Shown here one piece after another: positions 1 through 14,900 of a stretch of DNA of 64,000 nt. This DNA comes from Taeniopygia guttata (taxonomy: Eukaryota; Chordata; Aves; Passeriformes; Estrildidae). The position numbers and the translations under genes were made by a program. Each line of letters begins with the position of its first letter. The stretch's first letter is position 1. Location of the stretch: assembly GCF_048771995.1 (NCBI RefSeq), contig NC_133026.1, positions 100,905,001-100,969,000 on the forward strand. The letters run 5' to 3'. The notes below the pieces were generated by a model. It did not search any database. It worked only from the letters and a program-made list of their open reading frames with translations, and was not told where the DNA came from.

Positions 1-3000
1 GCTTGGGAAGTCAGCAGATAAAACATTGCTTTAGGGGTGCTTTGGGCACTAAGAAAGGAGGTAAGAAAAGAAATTCACCCTTGCTAATGACTTGAGTTTT
101 CATATAACCCATCTCTGAAGCCAGCTGCAGAAGCTTGCACTGCTGTGCAGGTTTACTTTGTAAAGCTGTTCTGTCTATAGTTAAAGAACATACTTTAATG
201 CATAAATTACAATGGCTTATGTAAGCATGTAATTGTACATCCACAATCATCCTGTGTTACGAATTTGTTTATCATGTGTGTTCATGTCTTGTTTCAGAGC
301 AGGTTTTTGGAATTATTTTTGTTTGTTTGTTTGTAGATCTCTTGACTGGGTGTCAGGAGATTTTCTGTGGAGTTGTTGACCAGCATTTGCGCATATAAGT
401 AGAAGAAAACTGTTACTAGGTTGTCAACACCATGAGTTCCCCCACTCTGACTTGGTCAAGACTATGTAGTGAAGCTCCATAAAACATTTCTCCTAAATAT
501 TCTACTCTTTTTCCTTTTGTCTGTGCTCTTGTTATTTGGTCTAAATACTCAAGAAGCTGGAATTTAACAACATGCCTGTTTCAATTTAGTAACATTGCAA
601 TTTTAATTTTACACAAAGTGCAAGTAGTACTAATTTTGCATGCTTGTCTCAAACACTGTGGCACAAAAAGAAGTGGTAGATATCCAGACTTTAGTCTCTG
701 AGTAGCTGACTTAATGCCTGTTCTTTGAATCTTATGCTTCCTGAATTGTGACAAAAGATAGGCTTGCTCTGGGGGTAATCCAGAAGATCAGAGCCCCGTC
801 TCTTTGCTCATGGCAATATAATCTAAAACTGTTGTCGCAAACTGATGGTATAAATATTCAGTCGAAAGCTTATCTTAATTTGTTTTCATGGAAATTTTAT
901 GAAACTGCCTAAATTCACAGATAACACTGTCTCCAGTATACATGGCTTCCAAATGTATGCCAGACAGCTTAGGTCCCAAATGGTCCATAGGGTCTTAGCC
1001 TGCTTGCACTTCCCCTCTCTGCAAAGCTGGCAGAGGCTTTGCTTTGACAGCAATGACTGAGCAAGCTAGGAGGGTTTTTTTCCTCTCTTTATTTCTTTTT
1101 AAATCCCTGTGATCTTTTTCTTGCGCTTATTTTCTTCATTGGCTTGCTGTCACCTAAGTCCTGGACTCCTGCTTCCATGCTGTGCTCCTGTCTTTATTGC
1201 TGCATTCCCAGCCAAGGGATGGGAGTGGAAGATGCTGTGTTCTCTGTGGTGGGTAAGTGGAGGCCTGCCATACTGGAGAGCTTCCATGGGTACACATCTT
1301 CTGGCTTCTATAGCAAATTGGCCAAGGGTCCTGAAGGCATGACAAGATGAAGTGATGAAGTGTGGTTTGGGAATGAGACTGTGGTATATGATGTTTTGCA
1401 TGTGTCAGTAAGATAAATTGGTTCAGATGACCTTGTCTCTAGCTCTACCTTGCCTCTCTATGCTTGATTGTGCAAATTCAGCAGCCTTCTTTTGATGTGG
1501 ATTTTTGGTTGTTTCTTACTTTCTTGTTTTCTTTTTTCTTTTTTTCTCTTTTTTTCTGTTTTCTTTTTTTTTTTAATGTTTTAGAAGTTTGTGAAAAGAA
1601 GAAAATTGATTCCTGCTGTGTGGAACCATGATGACACAGGGTTTTTGAAGTTTCTTAAGATCACACCGAATTTTTATTATTTGACTCTGTGGGATATCTG
1701 GTGATTGTAATAAGGTGCTGTTCTTCACTAGTCAGTCAGAGGAGGTTGATGATTTCTATTTTGCTAGTTGGTTTAGAGCCCATCCCTGACAGCTGAGGCA
1801 GACGTGGAGATTTGGTGCTAAAGTTCAGCTAGCAATTATTCTTTCCGAGTCAGAAAAACATGGTTTTGTTGGGGTTTTCATAGTGTTTTTTTGGTCATTG
1901 TTCCTTCCTCCCATCACCCTGTACTTTGCACTGGATGTTCATCCCTAGCAGCTACTATACCTTTGTATCCCTATCCTCTTCCCTCCACATGTATTCCACC
2001 TCCTATTTCCTTCTTTATTTTAATTTCTCTTCCTTTCTGGGTTTGGCATTCCTCTACTTCACATGTCTCACGTCATCCTTCTGTGTTGTGTGAGTTGCTT
2101 CTCCCCTCACCTGCTTGCATCATTATAGCAGAAGTATTGAGAAAGAATAACTCAATTTTTACCTGAGGGGCACCTGAGTGTACCGTGCCAATGGGAAGAG
2201 TCAAAGGAAAGGCATCGCCAGGCTGTGCAGCCCAGAGCATGGCATGTTCAGTGCATATCCCCATCTTCCAGATGTCTTGGATGCCAAACACTAAGGAGTT
2301 ACTGTTTACTTACACAGTGGTCATGGTTATGTGGTTTTGGTTTGGTGTTGGGTTTTTCTGGGGGGGGTGGGGTGGGTGGTATTGGTTTGTTTGGGGTTTT
2401 CTGCAGTACACCTCAGCAGAGCAGTTTCTATTTCAAGCCTGAGATCTTGGCTTCAAGGCATGAGGACTGATGAGATCTTCAGCAAAACACTTTTTTAACA
2501 GTAATCAGTAACCATCATAGAATATTTTTTCCCTAATCTCGTTCTCAAAAAAGGATGAACTGCTTCACCTGAATCTTGCTCTTTACCTTGGGGTTTTCCT
2601 TCCAGAGCTAGCTTATTGCCAAAGTGATAAATCTGAGTAATAGGTGGTTGAGAAGTCAGCAACCAAGATAAAGAGAGCCTGTCTTTTCACAGGCAAACTG
2701 CTGTCTAGCAGAGCTACATGGGCTGTGCAAAGTTAAGCGCTGCTATTCTAATCTCCCTTGAAAGGACCTTTCCAATCCACTGGCCAGACATCTGGAAGGT
2801 CTCAGACTGGGAGATGGGAACCTGCACATTCCTGTGAAGTATGCCAGCTTTTTAAAAATTATCACAGGATCTTTTTTCAGGTCACGTTTTTCCAGTTCCC
2901 TGAGACTGCTGCTGTCTTCACTCCTTCAGAGATTACTTTTCTTTTCCTCAGGTGTTTTTATTTCTTTATTTTTCTTTCCATAGACACTTTCTTCAACTGG

Positions 3001-5729
3001 CTTTATCTTACAATCTGCATAGAAAGGGCTAAATCGTGTAATGTCAGCTTTCCTTAATATTATTTGGAGGAATAGAGGAAGCCTGGCTTGCAGGCTACTG
3101 AGGCTGTGGCCTAAGCCAGCTGGTTACAAGCTGCTTGGCCAAAAGGAGACCTAATGTGGACAAACCAGCCAAATGTGGGGTCAATTGATCCCATTCCCTT
3201 ATAAGAACTATGTTTATAAGTAAGTTAGGTTACTGGTGCTGCCTGCAATAAGTCTAAAATATGTTGTTAGCGGAGCAGGTGAAGTGGAGGAGAAACTCTG
3301 TTCTTATGTTTCAGTTACTTCATCTCTGTACCCATTATTGCAGCCCATAGCTTTTGAGTAAGAAGTGAGGGTACAGAAGGCTGATCCTTTAGAAAAAAGA
3401 AAGAAAGGGGGGAAAAAAATCAATGTCTTCTAGTGAAACATCAGGAGAAACAGAAAAAAACAATAAGGTTTATTGAAAGAACAGAAACTCCTGAAAACCA
3501 GGAAATTCAGTAAGACCAGATAAAATGTGATTTAGAATTTACAGATTGTGACAGTTATTTTAGAATGCAGGTACAGTAGCCAAGACTAAATACTTTTTGG
3601 TTTAAAAATACATCTCACCTGAAGCAAAAGTTGAAGAAAGAGTTAATTTATGGTCTGAGATCCAGTGAACACTGACTTTACCTGAGCAATGCAGTTACCT
3701 GAGTTCTGTGCTATGTGCAAAACTGACCTTTGCACTCCAGTTTTTACTGATGGTAGTTGTGAAAGCTGGTTAGCTAGAGATTCCCTTCTTGAAGTACTTC
3801 TCTGTCATTCAGGAAAGGGGAGCCTTATCCTTTACTTGAATTTGAAATTATTTTCTGGAAACCATTGCCTATCTCATGTCAGTAGGGAATCTCTTCATGA
3901 GCGATGAGGAGCAGCAGAATGTAACTATTTTTCATTTTCTTCTTTGATTTCTCTAAATGAAAATAGTTTGGAAATAAGCCAGGCATTTCTTGCCCTAGCA
4001 TAGCCACGTATTTTGCCTGGTTTTGGGGCTAATTTAGTTAACATTTAAGTTTTCCAGAAATTTATTGACTTTGACCTGTTTTATTCTCATGGCTCTTAAA
4101 GTACATAACTTTATTGTCAATGAAGTAATACTTGAAGAGTAAGGTTGTAGCAGTCTCTTACTAATCTTAGAAATTGTGAAAATCCTTATTTTTATATATT
4201 TATGTTTATTATAATGTATATAATATATATTTAAAGTATGTTTTTCACATGTTTTATAGTGGAAGAATTAGTATAATGTTGGTTATACTTGGTTTTTAGC
4301 AGTTTGTTTTTCCTGTTTCTTGTTGAGGAATACAGTAATAAGTAATACATCAAGAATATCTTTGGGTTATTTTATCAGAATTGGACAGAGTTAGAGAGTT
4401 ACCATTGCATATTGTAAAGAATTGTCTTTATTCCTGCTCATCAGACTCTACCAACAAACCAGTGAATCCACAATGTGTTTTCCAAGTTTTGCTACATTTT
4501 GCTAATGCTTCTAATCTAAGATTTTACTGAGTTAACAATTTTTGTTTCTTTTAACAGTTGTATATCATATCTGTTTCTTCTATCTACAAATTAGTCCAAC
4601 TTTCTTTGTTTAGTACTTGTTAACAACCATATTCAAAATGCTAGAGGGAGAAATTCAGAATTCTGTAGTTTAGTATGGCAATATGGAATTAAAAACAAGC
4701 ATATGGGTTGTCATGTAATTTCACAGTGAACATTTAAGAAACCTTGGAAAAGACAAAATCTATGAGGAACAGATCTTCCGTATGGCTGGATAAATTTAAT
4801 AAGTGAGGAGATTATTCCTCCTTGCCTTCTTGGAAAGAAGTGGAGGAGGAGAGTGGCAGGGTAGATTAATCTGCACTGAATTCTGTGTCACTTGTGCAAC
4901 TGAGATTGCCTCTGATACCTGCTCTCAGGTCAGGCTATATCCAAGGAGCATTGCTCAACGGAGCTTTTCCTAATTGGCAGTAAACAACGGGATGGAAAGC
5001 AGAGCAGCCTCGGAACTGTTGGATCTTTTCCAAAAGAGTGGGTAGTAGAATATGAAGTGCTAATGCCTTCTTTAGATGAATAAGAGAACATCAGACAGTG
5101 CAACCTTCTTATTTGTTTGGAGGATCCAGGAAGGCTGAAGTATTGGGTCTGGCATCTTTCTATATAGATCTTCTTTTAGAGTTGCTGTTAAAATGTAAGA
5201 ATTTAATGAACATATATAGAGGGAGAAACAACTTCTCAGAACTGAAATCCTTTGTGTATTACAAAACCTGTTCTTAATCTTTATTTTAATTACTTTATGC
5301 CTCTTTCTCTTAGTCCCACCTTCCACAAATGGCCCAGTCTGTAAGTTATTATTCATAGGCTGTTCTGTCCAAAAAACCTATTTGCACCATTAATATTTAC
5401 TAAAATTGTTAGAAAGCTGATCCTGCCATAACAGCAGTCTCCTTATTCTTCTTAGGTTATAGGGTTTGTTTGTTTATTTTAGCTTTAGGGACAAATTTCA
5501 CTGGACTGTGGTTTGGTTGAGTACCCTAGAAAAAGAGTGGGGTGTTAATCTAGGCTTAATTGCTCCTTAGTTTGGGATTTACCAATATGCTCTTAGGTTG
5601 ATGTACCTCTCCTGTAGTTCCTCTGCCATCTTTTAGTTAATTAGTCTCTGTCTAAAAGTTGATCTGTGAACTCGGTTAAAGTTATATTGCAGTTTAATCT
5701 CTCACGTATTTCTCTTTCATGTACTGCAG
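1..5729 (+). other. PPP4R1: PPP4R1 intron (partial, window start)
   Basis: Intronic sequence upstream of the first exon in view. I found no exon in it. It contains low-complexity tracts only: a TTTG run near 318-335, a polypyrimidine tract at about 1515-1576, a C/T-rich stretch at 1895-2110, a G/T-rich stretch at 2335-2400 and an AT-rich run at about 4185-4240. The short ORFs here show no coding character that I recognise. Earlier PPP4R1 exons should lie left of position 1. Confidence 0.8.
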
Positions 5730-5905
5730 CACAAGTGGAGGTGTTGTCTGCTGCACTCAGAGCATCCAGTTTGCATCCTCAAGAAGAGACAATGGCCAGT
5801 GTTGGCAAGGGAACAGATTCACAGACTGAACTAACCATCAATGACCAACAAAGTTTTAAACCTATACTGGGTGATATTGTGCCTTTAATTGGTGACACTG
5901 TTGAG
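5730..5905 (+). CDS. PPP4R1: PPP4R1 exon (A), central acidic linker
   Basis: The exon begins after tactgcAG with a split alanine codon (first base in the previous exon) and reads AQVEVLSAALRASSLHPQEE, matching human AQVEVLSAALRASSLDAHEE. It ends in GTTGAG just before GTAAGA. It has 176 nt, so 58 whole codons follow the split codon and it ends in phase 0. The middle diverges from mammals (SVGKGTDSQTELTIND), which fits a disordered linker between the HEAT blocks. Confidence 0.95.
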
Positions 5906-8900
5906 GTAAGAAGAGAGTTTTCAACTTCATTTTTTCCCATTAGGATTTCCAGGGCTCTAGTAACAGAGCTGTAATTTGCATTCATGTGAGAATTGCAGCC
6001 AAATGCTTTCTACTTTTGGTTACTGTGGCATTCCCTTTTGTTGGATGGTATTAAGTGCTAGCTACTAAAATAAAATGGGTTGTGTTGGTGCCTTTGTTTT
6101 TGCCAGTTCTGTGCTTGTCCATGTAAATTATTTAAACTGTTTCTGGTAAAATCTCTGTTGTGGCTGTTGCATTTGAAGATGTTCTAATGCTGCCACATTT
6201 TATTAATGCGAAAATGCCTTGCTTAAAACAGATGCTCTGCTGATAATGAGTGAATCTTCTTCTCCAGTGCCCCTCCCTGAAGCTGGAGAATGAGATACTT
6301 TTTTCCCTTTGCTCCCTGTTGAGTTGAGTTATTGTGGCTTACTGGTCTGCGTCAGAGAAGTTCAGGACCTGCAATTGAGATGTTGTGTGGACTACTGAAA
6401 GAGAAAGTTAATCAAGCACACACCTTGAAGTTTTTTGCAGTTACTTCTTCAGCCCTTCCCCCTGTTCCCTGACGGACTGCAGTTCTTGCATTTGATACTC
6501 TCTTCTGTTCTTTGCTGTGTCAGGCCAAATCCACTACATTCACTGCAGATAATGCTACAAGCTCAAGTGGTATTAAATGCTGCTGTTGCAGAAGGCAGTG
6601 GTTCCAAAATAGGCTCCATAAAATTAGAGCAAGTGATTTGTTGAATTGTACTACTAAAATTGTGTTTTCCAGATGAAATTTTGACAAGCGTCTTTGAAAC
6701 ATCTAGGAGTTAATATCAGTTCAGTGCAAACGTTTTCATCCTTCTTTAACTAGAGCAGTATTTCTTGATGACATTGAATTAACTTTTTCTCTAAGCTGTT
6801 GGACTACCATCTAGACCAAAAACATACAAGGAGCTCAGGAATGTGATATTTACTTGGATACTGCTGATTATATACAACCTTAATTTAACTTTACAATTGT
6901 GGTTTGTTTCAGAAACACCAGCCTGTCTCCAGTTTCTTTATGTCAGGCTCAAAATGCTTTTTTTATTATAGGATCTCTTATTTCTAATGCTAACCTAAAA
7001 TGATTGTGTACATTTATCCTCCATTCTTAAGAATCTTGAGGAGTGGTGAGGGTGGTGTTTGTGCAGAGGGACCTGTCCTGTGTTTTATGTTTTTGTATAC
7101 AGAATATAGTGCTGTCAGAAAATTTAAGAACCAGTCACATTGCTGGTATATGTTGACTTTTCATCAGTTTTATGCTTTAAAAGAATGACCTTAATCTGTC
7201 AGTTTCTTGTTTGCTACTGGCACTGAATCAAGTCCTTATTTTACAAGTAAGCAGATATTATAGAGATGACCTAGAATTCTGGAAATCAAGATGTGATCTG
7301 TTGTGCAAGTAGACTGTTGCCCCTAGCAGTGAAGAGACCTCTGATTTTCACAGATGGTTATTGGGGCTTTTTAGTTTAGTTAGGGTTTTGTTGTGGTGGT
7401 GATTTTTTTCTTCTTGTCTTCTCTTGAAGCCTCAGCATTGCAGTGTGTCAGTAAGACACTTGATACTTCAGAGAAATCAAGCTCTCCAGCATTTTATATT
7501 TGAGTGCAGCCTGCACAGTTCTGCACATATACCATTAAGGAAAACCACAGTCTGCTTGTCCTTTGGCAGCTGTATTGGCTTATGAAGGAGTTACTGCTGC
7601 GTGTTAGAGATTCTCTGTTCAAATGAAAATAAATGATGTAATAGAGTGGACCAGTAAGATTTTTGGGATATGATGAAGCTTGTTTGTTGAGGGCAGCTGT
7701 TTATTTTTTCGCAAGAGGCACTGTTTTTATTTTCTTTAGGTTATATGTTCTTTATAAGGTTTGAAAAAGGGATGGGTGTTGGAGTCTGTTTTTATTTGGA
7801 GGTAGAGGGAGAAAGGAAACTGGACTAAAACCTTCCCACTCCTGTCTGGCACAGTATCTCTCTCTAAGAATAGGACAGATGCCAGGAGGAGATGGGCCCC
7901 TGACACTGGCCTCTTCTTTGTTTGGGCCAGCTGCGCTGTCAGGAAGCACCAGCACTGCTTATCCTGGTGTGCAACCCTTGAGCACAGCCCCAGAGCTCTT
8001 GTTACACAGCCATGGGAAGCTTAGCCTTAGAGATCTGTAAGGCCATGGCAAAAATTTTGCATTTGGTACACAAGAAGCTTTCAGGCTTAAACCCTGCTAA
8101 ATTTTTGTGTCCTGGCTCTCTGCAATGCTCAGTTTGGTGTGTGCAGGGAGGAAATACAGATGGAACTTCATTTTCAGGGGTGGAGATAATGCATCACCGA
8201 AATACAGACTGATGGCTGTCGTTCTTCTCTACTGAAGCTCTTCCTTTCTGGAATGCGTATTTAACTTTAAAAGTGGCTGAATAAAAATGTTCCAATCTGT
8301 TGACACCCTCTATTATTTTCAGTTGTTTGACTTGGTTCAGTCCATAAAGTATGATACTTTTAAGTTTATGATACTTAAGCTTTTAGAACTGAGGTAGCAG
8401 GGAATATGAGATGGAGTCCTTTCATTTTTATTGTAACAGAATGGATGACTAATCTCTGGTCCCATGCAAACTGGCAACTCATGGAAGTCACTAGGTTTTG
8501 AGTGGGCTGGCTGCCTCATAATTCCTTGATTTGCGTGATACCAAAGCTGGTGACTGGCAATGCTGAAAATAATCTCTTTTGCAGGGGGGGAAAAAACCCC
8601 CAAACAAACAAAAGGCTAAAAAAGAGTGAAGGAGAAATTGACTGTTAAGCTAAATTCCTGCAGAGGTAGTTTTCAGAGCCTCCAGAGGTTTTACAGTTGG
8701 AGCTGTGTGCTGCTGGACACATTTGGTTATGGAGTTGCTTGCAAATCTGTTCTTTCCTTGGGTCTTTTAACACTGTCTTGCTGCTGCTTCCTAAGCCTGA
8801 CAGGTGACATGGACTGCTGTGCCAGAGATATGCAATTGCCTCACAGCTCTGCCTGTTCTTTATCACCTGTAATTATACCTCAGCAGCTAAAATTACAGCC

Positions 8901-11900
8901 CAGTGCTTAGATGAAAGCAGCTCGTGGAGAAGGGAAAAGCAACTGTCTGAAGTCAAACCAAGGAAGACAGATTGTATCCTGGAGGCTTTTTTTGGAAGAA
9001 GTTTGTAGTTTGCTGGAAAATTCTTACTGTCAAAATGATCTGAACAGCTGGTGGAAGCGGGCATGTTCTTGTTTCTTGTGTTGACCCTAGGAGCTCATCC
9101 TGCAGCATTTGTGAATAGATAGATACCTTGGCTCAAATCTAGCAAAAATGGCTTTGTCCTGTTACAGCATACAGCAGCCTGGTCTACCTTTCAGATATTC
9201 ATCGCGTCCTGCTTGAAATTCACGGTGTGTTACTCGAAGCCCTTTGAATTTGGGAGCTGCACTTGTACGGAAAGCGTCAGTGCTGCATCCCCCCAGCAGT
9301 ACAGGTCATCGCAGCCCATCGCACCTCAGCCACTCCTCAAGGCCCGGATGTGTATCCAGGGTGCTAAAATGAGTGCTGAAAATGATTTTAATAGGACTGC
9401 TGAGAGAAGTTATGACTCTTGTCAGCAGCTGTGGCTAAGTAGGACTCTGTTTTATAAGGTGAAGCTTATCCAGAAAAGATTATAGAATAATCACCTCCAG
9501 GAAGTGTGCAACAGCATGAGTCTCATCAGGCTCTCCTCTTCAGTGTGAGGGTCCTTTGTTTTGACCATTTTCTAGCATAAATCCGAAGCAGCAAATCCAT
9601 CAAAATCAGCTACAGGTGTTTTCTTAACTTTCCATTCAGGGGAGACGCAGTGGGACCCACATGTTAGTGATATTTTCCTTAATGCAGTCTCAAAAGTACT
9701 CCACTCCTGTGATTTTCATTCCATAAAAACCAAAATGGAGCAGAGTAAGAGGAGCTTCTGTTTGAAATTAAAAGCAGATTTATCTTGCAGACCTTTTGAT
9801 TTTGGGCTGCAGTAAAATTGTATTTGATATTAAAACATACATTCCTTTAATCTAAGAAATAGACTCTGAGGTGAGAACAGCACTTCTTGATATTGGTTTT
9901 TCTTTTGTGTTTTAATCTTAGAGTATGTTTTATGTGACCTTTTATTTTCTTTTTTCCCAGAATATGGATTCTACACTTCACTATATTCATAATGATTCAG
10001 ATTTGAGTACCAACAGTAGTTTCAGCCCTGAAGAAGAAAGAAAATCCAAAGTACAGGTAAATGACAGTGACTTCTGATTTTCTTATATGTAGCAGATAAG
10101 TGATTTTTTTTAACATATATGGGTATTTCCTTTATCGCCTTTTTCATTCAGTCATTTCTGACATGATCTACTTTCTACTAAATATCTCTTAAGTAGTTTT
10201 AAAATACTTTGTTTTCAGAGTCAATGGCTTCATTTAACAGTTGCTTCTGTTACATTTATGCATGAGAGATGACAATATTATTTTGACATGAGATAAAAGT
10301 TTTCATAGATTTTCAGACTCTCTTTCATTTGGCTTAGTTTTTGATGGGAACCATGCTGTAATGGGACTTAGGTTATTGAGGAAACAGGATGGTTTTTTTA
10401 TTACATGTTTTGAGAGGAACCACCCCCACCCCTTGACAGCTTTTTTCAGAACAGTTTCGAAAGTGTTTCATTAAGCTGGAACTGCCTCTGGTATTTTTTC
10501 CAAAAGGAATCAAATGTTTGTTGTTCCATAGTCTGGTATTACATTGCCACTGTGCATCAGCGTGAGTGCTTGAGTGGGAACCTCAGTCCATCACTTAGTC
10601 TTGTCAGTGGAGCTATTCAGCAGCTGTGTTAGGCAAATGCTCTTGTGCACCCCTTAATAGAGTTGGTCCCTGACACAGCTGAAGCAAAGGCATAGTAAAA
10701 AGGTTTTCACAGAATTTTTGTTCAGATGCTTTGATTCCTCAGTGGACAGAAGGGTAGTTCTTCACCAGAGATCTCTTTGTCTCTGTAGAAGCCTCTTTCT
10801 CCCTGTTGACTGTTCAGGGAGTTTGGAAGCAGTATTGAACACACTGTACTCAGCTCACTCCACTTCCCTGCCTCCCCAAGGCATTTTAATTTGTTTTTCT
10901 TCTCTCCCCCTTCTCAAGATTTGGAGAGAATTAGGAAAGGGTTTTTTGAGCAAGTCACATAATTTGTGTTTACCTCTCTTTATGGATGACATTAAATGGC
11001 CAATTTGCACAATGTGTAAGCTGGAATGTTTGCAAAGGGTAGAATGCAGTCTTTCCATTTCCTAGACTCCCTAAGAAGACTTGCCCACTTGCTCCTCTCT
11101 TGAGTTGGACTGTATATTTTCAAATAGCCCCCAGTCATGTTATTGTTTCTTTGATACCTTTTGGTGGAACTCAGCAGATACAAAACTGTTGTGCTCTTAT
11201 TAAGGAGCTGTAATTAAATAATATTCTATAGTTGTGGGGAAAAAAAGAGTGCCCAGGAATTACAGTGAGCCTTATGAGGAGTAAGTGAAAATAGTGTGGA
11301 TGCTCTGCCTTTCTCTTGCTGCAGGATGTTGTACCTCAAGCCTTGCTGGATCAGTATTTATCCATGACTGATCCATCCCGCGCGCAAACAGTGGACACGG
11401 AGATTGCCAAGCACTGCGCCTACAGCCTGCCCGGCGTGGCACTGACCCTGGGCAGGCAGAACTGGCACTGTCTGAAAGACACCTACGAGACTCTGGCATC
11501 TGACATGCAGGTGGGCTCAAGCAGTGAAAGTTTGAAATTCTGTGATATGACAAAGACTCGTTGGAACCTCTGTAGTGATTGCTCTTGTTTGGTGGATGTT
11601 GGGCTGCTGTGCTTTTTAACAGAGCTTTCCATCACTGGTTATCCTGGAAGGAATGATGGTGCAGTGGTTGTTTCAGAGGAAGCAGAGGGTATGTGGTGCC
11701 CAGGTAGTGAAGAAATGGGCAGGTTAGAGTGGGATATGGAGGAAAATGAAGACAGGTTTCCGATTTCCTGTGCATGCTTGAGATCTTATGGCAGAGTCTG
11801 GGAGCCTCCTAGGTTTGAGAATTTGGGCTGTGCTGCTGTGTGAGTAGACATGCCCCTGCAGACATGTCTGGAGCTCAGTGAGTCAGCCTCACACCAGGCC

Positions 11901-14900
11901 TTGGTGCCACATCCAATTAGTCATGCAGGAATAACATCGCTATCACCATGCAGCAGCACTGCTGCTTTAAAAACAAATCCTGGAAATAGCAGCATTTGCC
12001 TTGTTGTCAGGTGGTAAGGAGATGGCTTTCTGCATTTTGTGGTTTACAGTTGTTTCCCAGACCTCCTTTGTTTCCTTTTTTGGAGATGCTCTTTTTATTT
12101 TTTTAAATATTCTCAGACTGCTTCACCTCTCTTGAACTTGCTGCTTGCTCTGTCAGAGCTGCAGTTCTCAGTGATACATAGTGACTAATTTTATACATGG
12201 CTATTGCTCATGTTTTCCAGGCTCCTTCACAGCCATTAAAAACAACCAGCTAATAAATTTAAAACATAAGTAAAAACAAATTCCCCAATGTTCAGAAGTG
12301 TCCAGAATTTATCGCCAGTCTAATCTGAATTAAGACTGAATCACCAAACCAGGGCAAAAGAACAGTGTCCATGCTAATTGGAAAGTGCTGGCTAAAGAAT
12401 AGATGCTATTTTATTTTTAAAAGACTTTTTTGAAATAATTACTTGAATTAAACAATGTGCCCTCAATTTAGGGTGTCTAAAAGCTCCACTCGTTCTTGGG
12501 TTGCTGGGCACTAAGTGTGGAAGAAACGTAACCTATTATGGAAGCTAAAATATCCCAGCTGAAGTATTATGGTATATATATCTTGCTCATTTAATTTTAA
12601 AATGAGATAATTTTAATTTTAGAATGAGAGAATAGTAGCATGAAACTAATTTATGCTAAAGAATGTAAAGCAAAAAGTAATGTGTGCAAGAGCACTGATG
12701 TCAGGAATACTATTTTGCTTCCTGGAACTTGGAAGATTAAAAGATTTTGATTAATATTATTTTAATAATTCCTTGCTATTCAAGGTGATACCTTGTCATT
12801 TGTCTTCTCCTGCATTTTCTTTTTTTTTTACATTTCAAATTTCCAGTGTAATTTTCAGTTGTTACATGAGACACTATAAAGATTCTGTACAGATATTTGT
12901 AAGTAGTGGAATTTGCTGGGAGTCCAGCTTGGATGCTGATCCTCAGGTTTGACTGGAGCACTTTGGATCAATAACATTGATTTGTTTATGTTGCAGTGGA
13001 AGGTTCGGCGGACACTGGCATTTTCTATACATGAACTTGCTGTCATCCTTGGAGACCAGCTTACAGCTGGAGATTTAGTTCCTGTCTTCAATGGCTTTTT
13101 GAAGGACCTAGATGAAGTGAGGATAGGTGTGCTCAAGCACTTGCATGACTTCTTGAAGGTATGTCTGTGTTCCTACCCATGTAACTCTGTGGGAATCTCT
13201 GCAGATATCTATTGAATACTGGAATATATATTGCAAAAGATCTGTGTTGCTGCTACTTTATTTTCTCTGAAGAGCTTTGTTCATGTTTATTCAGTATATG
13301 ATTTTTTTTTTTTTTGGGGCTTTAATCTGCCTACACAACTTACTTGTCAAATTTCTGTAGAGGTTTCTCTGTAACTGCCTCATTTCTGGAGCTGAGAGAC
13401 ACAAATCCTAAAACTGTCTTGACTGTTTACACCTCCTTTCTTAGAGTAAAAGGAGAGACTCATTACATTTTCCTGATTTTAGTCTTAAGCATTACATGGT
13501 TTAGCCCAGGAAAGCAACGCATTTGCTAAAGATTAAAGTTTTTTTAAATAAAAAGAGTGTTTCATTAGTTGTATTTAAAGCTCTTGTTCTGTCTGCTGAT
13601 TGTAGCCTGTAGCTCTTTATGTAAGTTTGTGTTTACTGTTTCAGCTTCTTCATGTTGACAAAAGGCGAGAGTATCTTTATCAGCTTCAGGAATTCCTGGT
13701 GACTGATAACAGCAGGAACTGGCGTTTCCGTGCTGAGCTGGCTGAGTATGTGGTTTTCAGAATGATTAGTTTTATTGTTGTGGATATTTAAAAATGTGAA
13801 AATCATATAAGAGATGTTTTGCAGTGATATTCCTAATTGAATTTTTGATTAGTAGGTGGTCCTCCTCCTCCTCCACATGTCCTCCTTGCTTAAAAATTCC
13901 CACTAGTTGTATTGTCATTATTGTGAATAAGTGGCAGTTTGGTATTTGCAAGTGACCCACAGTCCAGATGATGGCAACTGAAAAACAGATTTTACTTCCC
14001 AGTAACTTCATTATGGCCACATTGCATATTTGATAAGTGTTGTCATATAAATGATGATTCTCAGCTAAGCTGCCTTTTTTCTTACTGTGATATACTCTGT
14101 TTGGTTCTTCTTCCATGTTGTAGGCAGCTGATTTTGCTTCTAGACCTGTACAGTGCCAGGGACATCTATGACTACCTGCGGCCTATTGCTTTCAGCCTCT
14201 GTGCAGATAAAGTGTCCTCTGTCCGCTGGATTTCCTACAAGCTGGTAATGCAAGCTAAATAAATTTAGGATGTCAGACTTCTGAGTGTTGGTGGTCAGGA
14301 GGTAACATTTTATTTACTTTTTTTCCCTTCTAATTTCTTCAAGGTTAGTGAAATGGTAAAAAAGCTGTACATGGCTTCAACACCAACCTTTGTGGTAGAC
14401 CTCATGAATGAACTTGTTGAGAAGTTCTGTAGATGCCACAAATGGTCTGGTCGGCAGACTTTTGTCTTTATTTGCCAGGTGAAACATCTTTTCATTTATA
14501 TTCTGGGGTTTTGGGGAATTTATTTTTGTTTGTTGCTTGTTTTTGTTTGAGGGGTGGCGGTGATCAGAATTAAGGGGACTGGAACTCTCCAGCTGTCCAT
14601 TGACACTCTCTTGGTGAATATTTGAGAACATGGTTTCCAAGGGAATAGTTTAATGGCTGTTTTTTTCTCTGTTTCTCCATAGATGAGCTAGACTGCATCT
14701 TTAGCTCAGCATCTTAGCACCAGGTCATCAAATCTGACATTGAATATAGAGCGCAAAGTAATCTCTGAGTTGGGAAGCTGTTTTGTTGCTCAGCAGGAAG
14801 TGAGATTTGTATAATAAATCTTTAGAAGTCAATGAGTATGTGCTGCCTGTACCTCTTCAACCAGCTTGTGCAGCTTGGTCAAAACCAATGCATTCTCAGC

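Noticed and set aside
4185-4240. AT-rich run
   Set aside because: Simple sequence without arms or periodicity; not comparable to the palindrome in RALBP1 intron 2.
11511-11843. Open frame continuing past PPP4R1 exon C
   Set aside because: The donor GTGGGC at 11511 and the join to exon D restore the known protein; the extension has no similarity.
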